Part shown: positions 8,203-17,456 of the stretch, piece by piece
How positions within the stretch are numbered: the stretch's first letter is position 1
Layout of the letters: the number at the start of each line of letters is the position of its first letter
Position numbers and translations under genes: made by a program
NCBI GenBank assembly: GCA_023957275.1
Contig: JAMLHF010000003.1
Location: 62,001 to 126,000 of the forward strand
Reading direction: 5' to 3'
Origin: Lentimicrobium sp.
GTDB lineage: Bacteria; Bacteroidota; Bacteroidia; Bacteroidales; Lentimicrobiaceae
Length of the DNA stretch: 64,000 nt
Notes under the pieces: model-generated
What the model was told of the DNA's origin: nothing
Database searches by the model: none
What the model saw: only the letters and a program-made list of their open reading frames with translations

Positions 8203-9039
8203 ATGAGTTACCAGCAATACTCACCCAGAGGATTCGGAATGCTGCCTCCGGTAGTTAAAAACCTGCTTATTATCAATGGATTGTTCTTCCTGGCGCAACT
8301 TACTTTGAAGCAGGTTTACCAGATCGATCTGGTAGATTATCTCGGAATGCATTACTTCGGATCTTCCCTGTTCAATCCGGCACAGCTGGTTACCTACATG
8401 TTCCTGCACGGAGGATTTACCCATATTTTCTTCAATATGTTTGCCTTATGGATGTTCGGTTATACGCTGGAACACGTCTGGGGTCCCAAACGCTTTCTTA
8501 CCTATTATTTTGTCACCGGTATCGGTGCTGCACTGGTCCATATGGTTGTGTTGTGGATCAATATTTCAGGAATACAGTCTGATGTTACCGCGGTCATGAT
8601 GTCGCCTTCCCCGGATGCCTTTGCCGCATTTATCGGTGAACATTTCGCGCCGTATCAGGGTCAGTTGAATTCGTTTATCAACTCATGGTCAATGAACCCG
8701 GGCGATCCTGCATATATCAGTCAGGCATCCAATTACATGAATGAACTGGTAGTCTTAAAAATGGATGTGCCCACGGTTGGTGCCTCAGGCGCTGTTTTCG
8801 GCATTCTGCTTGCCTTTGGCATGATGTTCCCCAACGCTTTGATCTATCTGTATTTCTTCTTCCCTATCAAGGCAAAATGGTTCGTCATTGCCTATGGTGC
8901 AATGGAAATCTATTTTGGATTTGCCAACAATCCGGGAGACAATGTAGCCCACTTTGCCCACCTGGGAGGTATGATTTTCGGATTTTTCCTGATCAGATAC
9001 TGGAACAGGAAGTTAAACCGTTTTACAAACTGGGATTGA
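8203..9039 (+). CDS. Rhomboid family intramembrane serine protease (first of two)
   Basis: The 278-residue protein has six membrane helices. Helix 2 carries HGGFTHIFFNMFALWMFG (the HxxxN oxyanion region), helix 4 GASGAVFGI with the catalytic Ser, and helix 6 HFAHLGGMIFGF with the catalytic His. An insertion of about 75 residues rich in polar residues lies between helices 3 and 4 (after VVLWINISGIQSD), longer than in typical rhomboids and probably exposed. Cleaves transmembrane substrates in the inner membrane; targets are unknown. It follows mutL by 12 bp and is followed by a second rhomboid. Confidence 0.93.
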   Translation: MSYQQYSPRGFGMLPPVVKNLLIINGLFFLAQLTLKQVYQIDLVDYLGMHYFGSSLFNPAQLVTYMFLHGGFTHIFFNMFALWMFGYTLEHVWGPKRFLTYYFVTGIGAALVHMVVLWINISGIQSDVTAVMMSPSPDAFAAFIGEHFAPYQGQLNSFINSWSMNPGDPAYISQASNYMNELVVLKMDVPTVGASGAVFGILLAFGMMFPNALIYLYFFFPIKAKWFVIAYGAMEIYFGFANNPGDNVAHFAHLGGMIFGFFLIRYWNRKLNRFTNWD

Positions 9040-9155
9040 TATTTTTTTTCTCCGGGTTACCCTGAATTGAATAATGTCATCTGTTATTTTTTTTCAGGGT
9101 TTCTCCAAAGCAACGAATGAATCACAGGATCAATCATCCGTAAAAATGTTTGCAG

Positions 9156-10085
9156 ATGTTTCAACAGGTTTCCATCATTGAGCGGATCAGGATTTTCTTC
9201 AGCCGGCGTGAAGCATTGCCTGTGCTTATCCTGATCAATATTATAGTCTGGCTGGCAACTCTATTGCTCAGGAGCTTTGCCTTTCTTTTTACCAATCCCG
9301 AATCTGCGGTAAGCGGAACTTACAGTTCAGGGGTTTCAGAATGGCTGATGATGGCATTTGCCGTACCTGCAAATACCGGCGACCTGCTGACCCGCCCCTG
9401 GACGATGGTTACCTATATGTTCCTGCATCTCGACTTCCTTCATATCTTATTCAACCTTCTGTGGCTGTATTGGTTTGGATTGATCTTTGTAAAGTATCTG
9501 TCTCAAAGGCAGCTTCTCGGGACGTATCTGTTTGGAGGTATTGCAGGGGCGCTGCTTTATGTATTGGCATTCAATATTTTTCCGGTGTTTTCAATTGCCC
9601 GGGAATCCGCGCTGGCACTGGGCGCTTCGGCCTCAGTACTGGCCATCGTGGTGGCCATCGCTTTTTATGTTCCGGAGTATACCATCCATCTGTTATTTCT
9701 TGGCCCCGTAAAGATCAAGTATATTGCCGTTTTTTCAGTGCTGATGGACCTGCTGATGTTGAATTCAGGAAACGCCGGAGGGCATATCGCCCATCTAGGC
9801 GGGGCCTTGTGGGGTTTTGCCTGGGTGAAGCTGCTCCCTGCATTCGATCCGACAAGAATTTTCATGCGATCAGGATTCAGCCCTTCAGACCTTTTCAAAA
9901 GAAGAAGAAAGCCGAAATTAAAGGTGTATAAAGGAACCAAACCGCTTACCGACGAAGAATACAACAAACGTAAAGTTTTGAAGCAAAAGAAGATAGATTC
10001 CATCCTTGATAAAATATCCAGATCAGGATATGATAGCCTGACCAAGGAAGAAAAAGAATTGCTATTTTCCAACAGCAAAAAATAA
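9156..10085 (+). CDS. Rhomboid family intramembrane serine protease (second of two)
   Basis: The 309-residue protein also has six helices: HLDFLHILFNLLWLYWFG, LGASASVLAIVVA with the catalytic Ser, and GGHIAHLGGALWGF with the catalytic His. Unlike its upstream paralogue it ends in a cytosolic basic tail of about 80 residues (KRRRKPKLKVYKG... and LTKEEKELLF). ATG at 9156 is preferred over a TTG two codons earlier. The gap of 116 bp to the first rhomboid is the largest inside this operon; the next gene starts 9 bp later. Confidence 0.9.
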   Translation: MFQQVSIIERIRIFFSRREALPVLILINIIVWLATLLLRSFAFLFTNPESAVSGTYSSGVSEWLMMAFAVPANTGDLLTRPWTMVTYMFLHLDFLHILFNLLWLYWFGLIFVKYLSQRQLLGTYLFGGIAGALLYVLAFNIFPVFSIARESALALGASASVLAIVVAIAFYVPEYTIHLLFLGPVKIKYIAVFSVLMDLLMLNSGNAGGHIAHLGGALWGFAWVKLLPAFDPTRIFMRSGFSPSDLFKRRRKPKLKVYKGTKPLTDEEYNKRKVLKQKKIDSILDKISRSGYDSLTKEEKELLFSNSKK

Positions 10086-10094
10086 TACCGGCCC

Positions 10095-11246
10095 ATGGCA
10101 GCTGTAAAAAACGGACGGAGAAGATTCCTGCTTATAAAAGGCCTGCTTTTTACAGCCAACCTCATCGTCGTGGCCTTGTTTGTCATGGGATATGCCGCCG
10201 CCTATATTCCGCCCGACCGCAACTGGATCTTCGCTTTTGCAGGCCTGGCTTTTCCATATCTGGCCCTGGTCAATGTTGCGTTTATCCTTTTCTGGTTGAT
10301 AACGGGCAAAAAATATTTTGCCTTGATTTCTTTTGCTGTCTTATTGCTTAGCTGGTCCAGACTTGGCGGTTATTTCCGGTTTCATACCGGGTATGGCCAG
10401 CCGGCCGATACTACCGGAATAAACGTTTTAAGTTACAATGTCAGGCTTTTTGACCTTTACAACTGGAAGAACAATAAAATCAGTGAAAATACTGCCAGGC
10501 AATTTCAGCTTCTTGCAGCACAAAAGCCCGATCTGCTCTGTATTCAGGAGTATCATGCCGGGAAATCGGGTAAAGTCGATATTTCAGATTCCATTGTTAA
10601 GTATTCCGGACTCAGATATAAATATATTGCCTACGTCACCACAAACGGTAAGGTTAGGCCATACGGTATTGCGACCTTCAGCCGCTGGCCGCTGACAGGA
10701 ACCGGTATTGTCAGTTTTGAGGAGAATCCTGCTAATTTCTGCCTGTATGCTGATATTTTAATGGGACAAGACACCATCAGACTTTATAATGTGCACCTTG
10801 AATCCATAAAGTTCAGCCAGGAGGACTATCTGTTTGTTACAGACCTGAGGAGTAATCAGGAGGATCAGGAGGTCTTCGCGGAAAACTCAAGGAAAATACT
10901 TCAGAAGCTGAAGCGTGCCTTTATCTCCCGGGCCAGACAGTCGCGCAAGCTGGCAGAAGAGATCAGCCGTTCACCTTATCCTGTAATTATATGCGGTGAT
11001 TTTAACGATACCCCTTCATCCTATGCCTATCATACAATATCAGGTGATTATAATGATGCTTTCCGTTCCGGAGGTCAGGGATTCAGCCAGACATATGCAG
11101 GCGCGCTGCCTTCTTTCAGGATTGACTATATCCTGCATGATAAAAACAGGTTTTCTACCAACAGCTTTTTCAGGATAAAGGAACCGCTTTCGGATCATTA
11201 CCCTGTTGTTGCAAACCTCTCATTGGTCCTGAAAGATGAGCGATGA
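10095..11246 (+). CDS. Membrane-anchored endonuclease/exonuclease/phosphatase-fold protein (first copy)
   Basis: The 383-residue protein starts with three hydrophobic helices (to about residue 90), then an EEP catalytic domain: VLSYNVRLFDLY, LLCIQEY, YNVHLES, VIICGDFNDTPSSYAYH and SDHYPVV. These supply the metal-binding Glu, the GDFND Asp/Asn and the catalytic DH pair. The domain probably faces the cytosol or periplasm next to the membrane. Its substrate (nucleic acid, phosphoinositide-like lipid or sugar phosphate) is not evident. The stop overlaps the next gene by 4 bp (ATGA), which encodes a paralogue. Confidence 0.87.
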   Translation: MAAVKNGRRRFLLIKGLLFTANLIVVALFVMGYAAAYIPPDRNWIFAFAGLAFPYLALVNVAFILFWLITGKKYFALISFAVLLLSWSRLGGYFRFHTGYGQPADTTGINVLSYNVRLFDLYNWKNNKISENTARQFQLLAAQKPDLLCIQEYHAGKSGKVDISDSIVKYSGLRYKYIAYVTTNGKVRPYGIATFSRWPLTGTGIVSFEENPANFCLYADILMGQDTIRLYNVHLESIKFSQEDYLFVTDLRSNQEDQEVFAENSRKILQKLKRAFISRARQSRKLAEEISRSPYPVIICGDFNDTPSSYAYHTISGDYNDAFRSGGQGFSQTYAGALPSFRIDYILHDKNRFSTNSFFRIKEPLSDHYPVVANLSLVLKDER

Positions 11247-12352
11247 AGTTGATTAACAGGATATTCCGGCTGCTTTTCAGGTTATCGGGTTTTCTCTTGC
11301 TTGCCGCTTTGGTAGCCGCGTTGATCTCACCTCATGCAGATCCTTATCATTGCTGGATTATCTCATTTTTTGGCCTTGCTTATCCCCTGCTTTGGCTGGC
11401 CAACCTCTTAAATGCCCTGTTGAATATCAGATTCAGAATTTTTTCAAGGGTTATCCTGATCATCCTGCTGGCGGGTTTACCCATGATGCTCAAACACTTT
11501 GGCGTTTATGGTCCGGACAAATATATATTGAGCGCCGGGGGCGCCTACACGCTGGTTACTTATAACGTACATGGTTTTTCTGATATCAGCGGAAAAAAAT
11601 CGGTTTATGATGTTCAGTTCCTTGTTCATGAACTTTACGCCCGGGAAAACGCCGGACTTATCTGTATGCAGGAATATCCGGTCCGCCGCAATCCATCAGG
11701 CGGCTTTAACCGCAATATGAACATATCCCCCCTGCTGCCCCATAATCATCTTTCATGGTATGAGCCTGACGGCATATACATGGAGAGTGTTTTGATGACA
11801 TCCACCAGACAAAAGATACAGAACCAGGGCACTGTATATTCGCCTGATATTGAGGATTTTGCCATTTATACTGATATCTTATTCCCTGAAGGAACAGTCA
11901 GGGTCTATAATGTCCACCTGCAGAGTCTGATGCTCAAAGAAGAGCGGTCGCTGCTGAATAATTCCACCACCGGATATATTAAAAAATCTACACTCCGCCA
12001 GGGCTGGGTAACGGCCGCAAAACTGCGAAGGGCGTTTATTCTCAGGTCTTACCAGGCAAAGTGCCTTGCGCAGCATATTCAGCAGAGCCCGTGGCCTGTG
12101 ATTGTAGCCGGCGACTTTAACGACACACCGGCTTCGTTTGCCTACAGAATTCTGTCCAAAGGATTGTGTGACAGCTTTGAATCAGGAGGTCAGGGATTTA
12201 CAACTACCTTTTCCGAAAGCCACTACCCTATCCGCATTGATCATGTATTAGCTTCTCCGCAAATAAAAATACTATCCTACGAGAGAAAACTGACGGGATA
12301 TTCCGATCATTATCCCATTGTAGTCAGATTCTCTTTCAGAAATAGTAATTAA
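11243..12352 (+). CDS. Membrane-anchored endonuclease/exonuclease/phosphatase-fold protein (second copy)
   Basis: The 369-residue protein repeats the architecture of its upstream neighbour: N-terminal membrane helices, then TYNVHGF, LICMQEYPV, YNVHLQSL, VIVAGDFNDTPASFAYR and SDHYPIVV. Shared details such as GDFNDTP(A/S)S(F/Y)AY and SGGQGF show a tandem duplication. It overlaps the first copy by 4 bp and is probably the last gene of the operon that starts before mutL. All catalytic residues are retained in both copies, so neither is decaying. Confidence 0.87.
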   Translation: MKLINRIFRLLFRLSGFLLLAALVAALISPHADPYHCWIISFFGLAYPLLWLANLLNALLNIRFRIFSRVILIILLAGLPMMLKHFGVYGPDKYILSAGGAYTLVTYNVHGFSDISGKKSVYDVQFLVHELYARENAGLICMQEYPVRRNPSGGFNRNMNISPLLPHNHLSWYEPDGIYMESVLMTSTRQKIQNQGTVYSPDIEDFAIYTDILFPEGTVRVYNVHLQSLMLKEERSLLNNSTTGYIKKSTLRQGWVTAAKLRRAFILRSYQAKCLAQHIQQSPWPVIVAGDFNDTPASFAYRILSKGLCDSFESGGQGFTTTFSESHYPIRIDHVLASPQIKILSYERKLTGYSDHYPIVVRFSFRNSN

Positions 12353-12411
12353 TCCTGAAGGTACAATAAACAGGGGCTCAGGAAAATTTCGTCACATTGG
12401 CCATGTTGTCT

Positions 12412-12419
12412 TACCTTTG
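12412..12419 (+). promoter_or_regulatory. -7 element upstream of uvrB
   Basis: TACCTTTG matches TAnnTTTG 21 bp before the uvrB ATG. No TTG is at the right distance upstream, so the -33 half is weak or absent. Confidence 0.5.
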
Positions 12420-12440
12420 TAAACCATTATCAACTGCATT

Positions 12441-14462
12441 ATGGATTTCAAATTAACTGCCGATTTTACACCAACCGGTGACCAGCCTGAAGCCATACGT
12501 CAATTGGTTGAAGGGCTCAGACGCGGTGATCCGGCCCAGGTGTTGCTCGGCGTTACCGGATCAGGTAAAACCTTCACCATAGCCAATGTCATCAAGGAAG
12601 TTAACCGGCCTGCCCTGATTCTTAGCCACAACAAGACCCTTGCAGCCCAGCTTTACGGGGAGTTTAAGCAGTTCTTTCCCGATAACGCGGTCGAATATTT
12701 TGTATCCTATTACGACTACTATCAGCCCGAAGCCTTTATTCCTACAACGAACACCTATATTGAAAAGGACCTGTCCATCAATGATGAAATTGAAAAACTG
12801 AGGCTGAGTGCAACATCAGCGCTGCTCTCGGGAAGACGGGATGTAATCGTGGTTTCTTCGGTTTCATGCATCTATGGAATCGGCAATCCTGATGATTTTG
12901 CGAATAATGTGATCCGCCTGAAAACCGGTGATAAAATCAGCAGGAACAAGTTGTTATGGGCTTTTGTGGAAGGACTCTACAACCGTACAGAAGCAGAATT
13001 CAACCGTGGAAATTTCAGGGTAAAAGGGGATACGGTGGATGTTTTCCCGGCTTATGCCGATTATGCAATCCGGATTATTTTCTGGGATGATGAAATTGAA
13101 TCCATGGAGTCTTTCAATCCGACCGATGGCACCATCATAGAAAAACTGGACAGGATAAATATCTATCCGGCCAATATTTTTGTGACATCCAAAGAGAAAA
13201 TGAAAGATGCCATAGAGCAGATCCAGTATGATATGATGTCGCAGGTTGAGTATTTCAACGAAACCGGCAAATCGCTTGAAGCCAGGAGGCTTGAGGACAG
13301 GGTAAGCTACGACATCGAAATGATGAGGGAGCTGGGCTATTGCAGCGGAATAGAGAATTATTCACGCTATTTTGATGGCAGAAGTGCAGGGTCAAGGCCG
13401 TTTTGCCTGCTCGACTATTTCCCGGATGATTACATAACGGTAATTGATGAGAGCCATGTGACGGTTTCTCAGATCAGGGCAATGTACGGCGGGGACCGTT
13501 CACGAAAACAAACCCTGGTAGAGTATGGCTTCAGGTTGCCCTCCGCGCTGGATAACCGCCCGCTGAAATTCGAGGAATTTGAAGGAATGACGGGACAAAC
13601 CATCTATGTAAGTGCCACCCCTGCCGATTTTGAACTTCAGAAATCAGAAGGCGTGGTAGTAGAGCAACTGATCAGGCCGACCGGGTTGTTGGACCCTCCG
13701 GTAGAAATCAGACCCAGTCTCAATCAGGTAGATGATCTTCTTGATGAAATCGCCCGTACCATCGAAACCGGCGGCCGGACCCTGGTTACCACACTTACAA
13801 AACGTATGGCGGAAGAACTTACCAAATACCTGACCAAACTGGATATTAACTGCCGTTATATTCATTCCGATGTGGATACCATTGAAAGGGTGGAAATCCT
13901 GCGCGATCTCAGGCTCGGGAACTTTGACGTCCTCGTAGGTGTTAACCTGCTGCGCGAAGGACTTGACCTTCCCGAAGTTTCACTGGTAGCCATCCTGGAT
14001 GCTGATAAAGAGGGTTTCCTGCGCTCCGAACGATCTCTTACCCAAACGGCAGGGCGGGCTGCACGAAACATCAACAGCAAGGTGATCATGTATGCAGATA
14101 AAACCACTGATTCCATGCGGCGCTCCATCGATGAAACCAACCGACGACGTGAGAAACAGATTGCGTACAATATAGCCAACAACATCACCCCCAGACAGAT
14201 TGTCAAATCCATGACTTCCATCATCGGGCAGACAGCCGTGGCCAGCGCTTCGGGCAAAGCCCCGAAAGCCTATATTGAACAGGAAGGGTTAAGTATTGCT
14301 GCTGACCCTGTTGTAAAATATATGAGCAAAGAACAGTTGGAGAAAGCGGTGATTCAGGCCAGGAAAGCAATGGAGAAAGCGGCAAAAGAACTTGATTTTA
14401 TCGAAGCTGCCAGATTGCGCGATGAAATGTTTGCCTTGCAGGAGATGTTGAAGAATCATTAA
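12441..14462 (+). CDS. uvrB: UvrABC excision nuclease subunit UvrB
   Basis: The 673-residue protein is full length. Walker A is GVTGSGKTF near residue 35; the DNA-threading beta-hairpin region is YYDYYQPEAFIP near residue 91; the helicase motifs continue with DESHVT, YVSATPADFE, GVNLLREGLDLPEVSLVAILDADKEG and QTAGRAARN. The C-terminal UVR motif (EKAAKELDFIEAARLRDEM) binds UvrC. It verifies DNA damage handed over by UvrA and loads UvrC. Monocistronic by spacing; an imperfect hairpin follows the stop. Confidence 0.98.
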   Translation: MDFKLTADFTPTGDQPEAIRQLVEGLRRGDPAQVLLGVTGSGKTFTIANVIKEVNRPALILSHNKTLAAQLYGEFKQFFPDNAVEYFVSYYDYYQPEAFIPTTNTYIEKDLSINDEIEKLRLSATSALLSGRRDVIVVSSVSCIYGIGNPDDFANNVIRLKTGDKISRNKLLWAFVEGLYNRTEAEFNRGNFRVKGDTVDVFPAYADYAIRIIFWDDEIESMESFNPTDGTIIEKLDRINIYPANIFVTSKEKMKDAIEQIQYDMMSQVEYFNETGKSLEARRLEDRVSYDIEMMRELGYCSGIENYSRYFDGRSAGSRPFCLLDYFPDDYITVIDESHVTVSQIRAMYGGDRSRKQTLVEYGFRLPSALDNRPLKFEEFEGMTGQTIYVSATPADFELQKSEGVVVEQLIRPTGLLDPPVEIRPSLNQVDDLLDEIARTIETGGRTLVTTLTKRMAEELTKYLTKLDINCRYIHSDVDTIERVEILRDLRLGNFDVLVGVNLLREGLDLPEVSLVAILDADKEGFLRSERSLTQTAGRAARNINSKVIMYADKTTDSMRRSIDETNRRREKQIAYNIANNITPRQIVKSMTSIIGQTAVASASGKAPKAYIEQEGLSIAADPVVKYMSKEQLEKAVIQARKAMEKAAKELDFIEAARLRDEMFALQEMLKNH

Positions 14463-14632
14463 AGCGGATCCCGCTTGCTTCCTGCTAGCTAAAAAACCGA
14501 CAGGAATTATCTGACAGGACCGGGAAGTTAGTTATGTTGATGTTCAGCGGAATAGCAGGAATGAAATCAGCTTCCTGAAAAGGCGCTCAGATGGAATCTC
14601 AATTGTTAATATTCTAAATCCGGAAATTATTC

Positions 14633-15478
14633 ATGCATCTGCCTTCTGCAAGCGATTTATTGCTGACAGCCATCAGGACTGCTTATAAAGCAGGAAAAGC
14701 AATACTTGAGATTTACAATACCTCCTGGGAAACAACTTACAAGACCGATCAGAGTCCGCTGACAACCGCTGACCTGAAGTCACATGAAATAATCGTTACG
14801 GGCCTGCATCCGGCTGGTATTCCGGTACTGAGCGAAGAAGGCTCGGAAATAACCTCAGGTACAAGGATGAACTGGAAGCGTTACTGGCTGGTTGATCCGT
14901 TGGATGGTACAAAAGAGTTTATAAACAAAAACGGGGAGTTTACAGTCAATATTGCGCTTATGATTGATAATCATCCGGTTGCAGGCGTCATTTACCTTCC
15001 GGTTGCAGACATTTTATACTTCGGGAGCAAAGACCTGGGATCATTCAGGATTGGACCGCCATTGGCAGGGGAAAATATATTGGAAGACACATTTTCTGAT
15101 TTGCTTCAGAAATCAACAAGACTTCCGGCAATAAAGAATTCCGGTCCGTTGACCCTGCTGGCAAGCCGCTCACACCTCTCATCAGAAACAGCCGCGATCA
15201 TCCGAAAAATTGAGCGGAAAAACAAGGATTGCCGGATGCTGAATGCCGGAAGTTCATTGAAATTCTGTCGCCTGGCCGAAGGTTCAGCAGATTTCTATCC
15301 CCGGTTCGGACCAACCATGGAATGGGACACCGCAGCCGGGCAGGCCATTGCAGAAAATGCGGGTATTAAGGTTTTGACCTGGCCTGAAATGCAGGTTATG
15401 AGATACAATAAATCTTCATTACTGAATCCCTGGTTTATCGCATTTAATCCTGATCGTATTGATCCTTCCGGTTTATAA
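14633..15478 (+). CDS. cysQ: 3'(2'),5'-bisphosphate nucleotidase CysQ
   Basis: The 281-residue protein belongs to the inositol-monophosphatase fold. The metal-binding Glu sits in LSEEGSE, the signature WLVDPLDGTKEFI supplies the two Asp residues, and EWDTAAGQAI near the C terminus holds the third. The DGTKEF wording (not DGTxNF) points to the CysQ branch, which removes the 3'-phosphate of PAP made in sulfate assimilation. No sulfate genes are adjacent, but nrnA on the opposite strand downstream is also known to hydrolyse pAp. It converges on the FKBP gene through a shared terminator. Confidence 0.9.
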   Translation: MHLPSASDLLLTAIRTAYKAGKAILEIYNTSWETTYKTDQSPLTTADLKSHEIIVTGLHPAGIPVLSEEGSEITSGTRMNWKRYWLVDPLDGTKEFINKNGEFTVNIALMIDNHPVAGVIYLPVADILYFGSKDLGSFRIGPPLAGENILEDTFSDLLQKSTRLPAIKNSGPLTLLASRSHLSSETAAIIRKIERKNKDCRMLNAGSSLKFCRLAEGSADFYPRFGPTMEWDTAAGQAIAENAGIKVLTWPEMQVMRYNKSSLLNPWFIAFNPDRIDPSGL

Positions 15479-15499
15479 TCCGCTTTAACTCTGAAACAA

Positions 15500-15528
15500 A
15501 AAAGCCATGACACAGAGCCATGGCTTTT
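15500..15528. terminator. Bidirectional terminator between cysQ and the FKBP gene
   Basis: AAAAGCCATG (15500-15509) pairs with CATGGCTTTT (15519-15528). A-rich and T-rich flanks let it serve both converging genes. Confidence 0.8.
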
Positions 15529-15548
15529 CTGTAAATAGCGATGTATCC

Positions 15549-16877
15549 TTACTTGAAGTCAATCAACTCGACATCAAAAATCAGGGTTGCGCTCGGAGGA
15601 ATGGTAGGCATGCGGCCATTTTCTCCGTAAGCGATGGCTGAAGGGATAATCAGTCTGGCTTTGCCTCCTTTTTTCATCATGGCAATACCTTCATCCCAGC
15701 CCTGAATGACTTGTCCCTGACCCAGGACAAATTCAAACGGCTGACCACGGTCAACCGAAGAGTCAAACTTGGTTCCGTCGAGCAGTGTTCCCGTGTAATG
15801 GACTTTAACGGTTTTTCCTGCAACCGGACTTTCGCCTGTACCTTTCAGGGTTTCGATATAATACAAGCCGCTGGCGGTCGGTTTTACAGTAATATTGTTG
15901 TTTTTAATGTAACTCTGAATTTTGCCGGCCTCTTCTGCTTTTGCTTTCAACTTCTCTGCCTCAGCCTTTTTCTGTTCTTCTTCACGCTCCTTATCAAACT
16001 GGGCACGCGTCTGGAAACTTACCATTTTGATATCATAAAGCAGTGTAGTGTATGGCCCGACCATCGGTTTTCTGCCCTGTTCACCAAAACCAAGTTGTGA
16101 AGGCACAATAATTGAAACTTCGCTGCCTTTTGACATCATATTCAAGGCTTCAGTGGCACCCTCATTGTCAAAGGTTTTCCCACACTCCCACTGCATCGGG
16201 TCGCCCTGATCAAATGAAGAATAAAATACCCTGCCGTCAATGTCAGAAACCTTAAAATGAATTTTTACAATATCCCCATCTTTGGGTTTCTGACCTGATC
16301 CTTTCACCTTCTCGGTAAAATACAATCCAGATTCAAGCGGAGCTGTGGTAATATTATTTTTCGAAAGATATTCAGCGAGTTTGGCCGCTTCCGTTTCCTT
16401 AAGCTGCGCCATTTCTTCCCTGTTTTTTTCATCCATCTGTTCCCTGGTCATGGCCGACAACAACCTGATATCAAAAACAATATCTTTACCGATATAATTT
16501 GAATCAGGTAGCTGGGGCATACGGATCGTTTTCAGGAAAAACGAGTCAGCACTGGTTATAAAGGAAGCGCTGTCGCCCGGTTTCATCATAGCCAGCGCGG
16601 CATAGATATCACCACTATAGGTAGGTGGCTCCAGCGGCAGCATAAAGGGCTCCGACATATCAGCAGAGTTAAATAAGGTAGAATCGTTGATTTTATATTT
16701 CATCAGCAGGGTCATAATCATACCTTCCTTCATGGTGGTGGTATCTTCCCCTTTTTCGTGAAATTTATAGTATAATCCGCCTTCTCCCTTTTTAAATCCG
16801 GGGTGCTTTGAACAGGCAAAAAAAACTGCTGACATGCCTATGGCAAGCAGCAACAAACCAAGTTTTCTGTTATTCAT
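15549..16877 (-). CDS. Lipoprotein with three tandem FKBP-type peptidyl-prolyl isomerase domains
   Basis: The 442-residue protein has a lipobox ending in AVFFAC, so it is probably lipid-anchored. Three FKBP-like domains follow: residues about 35-150 (degenerate), 185-290 (DGDIVKIHFKV...PSQLGFGEQG) and 335-442 (AGKTVKVHYTGTLLDGTKFDSS...PSAIAYGE, the best conserved). Highly charged helical linkers (EKNREEMAQLKETEAAKLAEYL and EREEEQKKAEAEKLKAKAEE) join them. Only the last domain keeps the full set of FKBP pocket residues by eye. It folds exported proteins, presumably in the periplasm, and is followed upstream by the GldI-like FKBP and nrnA on the same strand. Confidence 0.9.
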   Translation of the reverse strand: MNNRKLGLLLLAIGMSAVFFACSKHPGFKKGEGGLYYKFHEKGEDTTTMKEGMIMTLLMKYKINDSTLFNSADMSEPFMLPLEPPTYSGDIYAALAMMKPGDSASFITSADSFFLKTIRMPQLPDSNYIGKDIVFDIRLLSAMTREQMDEKNREEMAQLKETEAAKLAEYLSKNNITTAPLESGLYFTEKVKGSGQKPKDGDIVKIHFKVSDIDGRVFYSSFDQGDPMQWECGKTFDNEGATEALNMMSKGSEVSIIVPSQLGFGEQGRKPMVGPYTTLLYDIKMVSFQTRAQFDKEREEEQKKAEAEKLKAKAEEAGKIQSYIKNNNITVKPTASGLYYIETLKGTGESPVAGKTVKVHYTGTLLDGTKFDSSVDRGQPFEFVLGQGQVIQGWDEGIAMMKKGGKARLIIPSAIAYGENGRMPTIPPSATLIFDVELIDFK

Positions 16878-16909
16878 TTGTTTTGAATTTAATATTTAAG
16901 CGTTTAATT

Positions 16910-17434
16910 TTAATGAAGAGATACAAGTTCAAGATCATAGATCAGGGTCGATTTTGGCGGTACCTTGTTCTGATCGCCCAACAGCCCGAAACCGAGGTGC
17001 GAAGGTATGACAAATTTCGCTCTGTCGCCGACCCTCAGCAATAATATTCCCTCTTCCAGCCCACTCTCAACGCCTCCGCGGCCGATCATAAATTCTTTGA
17101 GACCATCCTTGTCAGAATTATATATTTCATCACCGGTTATCAGCCTCACAGAATACTTCAACACAGCAATCTTACCGGGTTCGGCCTTTGGCCCGGAACC
17201 CTGATGGTACACCCAGTACCGGAGTCCGGTTCCGGTTTCTTTCATTTTCCAGTTATACCTCCTTAAAAAGTCAACGATCTGCGCATCCTCAGCCTTTATT
17301 GCCTGTTTATTGGCATGCAGCAAAGGCTCTTCTACCATTTCCGGATCAATGTTCCGCAGGCTTTCACGCTGATTACCTGATTGGCAGGCAATAACCAACA
17401 AGATTATAAAGGGAAACAAGTATCCCGGTTTCAT
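16910..17434 (-). CDS. GldI-like FKBP-type peptidyl-prolyl isomerase lipoprotein
   Basis: The 174-residue protein has a lipoprotein signal ending in LLVIAC and one FKBP domain: GTGLRYWVYHQGSGPKA, GKIAVLKYSVRL, GGVESGLEEGILLLRVGDRAKFVIPSHLGFG and a final STLIYDLELV. Size, lipobox and its position next to nrnA and ndk fit GldI, a lipoprotein isomerase of gliding/T9SS Bacteroidota. The domain sequence alone does not separate GldI from other FKBP lipoproteins, so no symbol is given. A T9SS cargo protein is encoded 3.3 kb away. It lies 22 bp after nrnA and 32 bp before the three-domain FKBP gene, so the three probably form an operon. Confidence 0.8.
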   Translation of the reverse strand: MKPGYLFPFIILLVIACQSGNQRESLRNIDPEMVEEPLLHANKQAIKAEDAQIVDFLRRYNWKMKETGTGLRYWVYHQGSGPKAEPGKIAVLKYSVRLITGDEIYNSDKDGLKEFMIGRGGVESGLEEGILLLRVGDRAKFVIPSHLGFGLLGDQNKVPPKSTLIYDLELVSLH

Positions 17435-17456
17435 AGATTAAAGATTAAAATTCTGA

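Noticed and set aside
14463..14480. Hairpin AGCGG/CCGCT after uvrB as terminator
   Set aside because: The stem is only five pairs and no T run follows.
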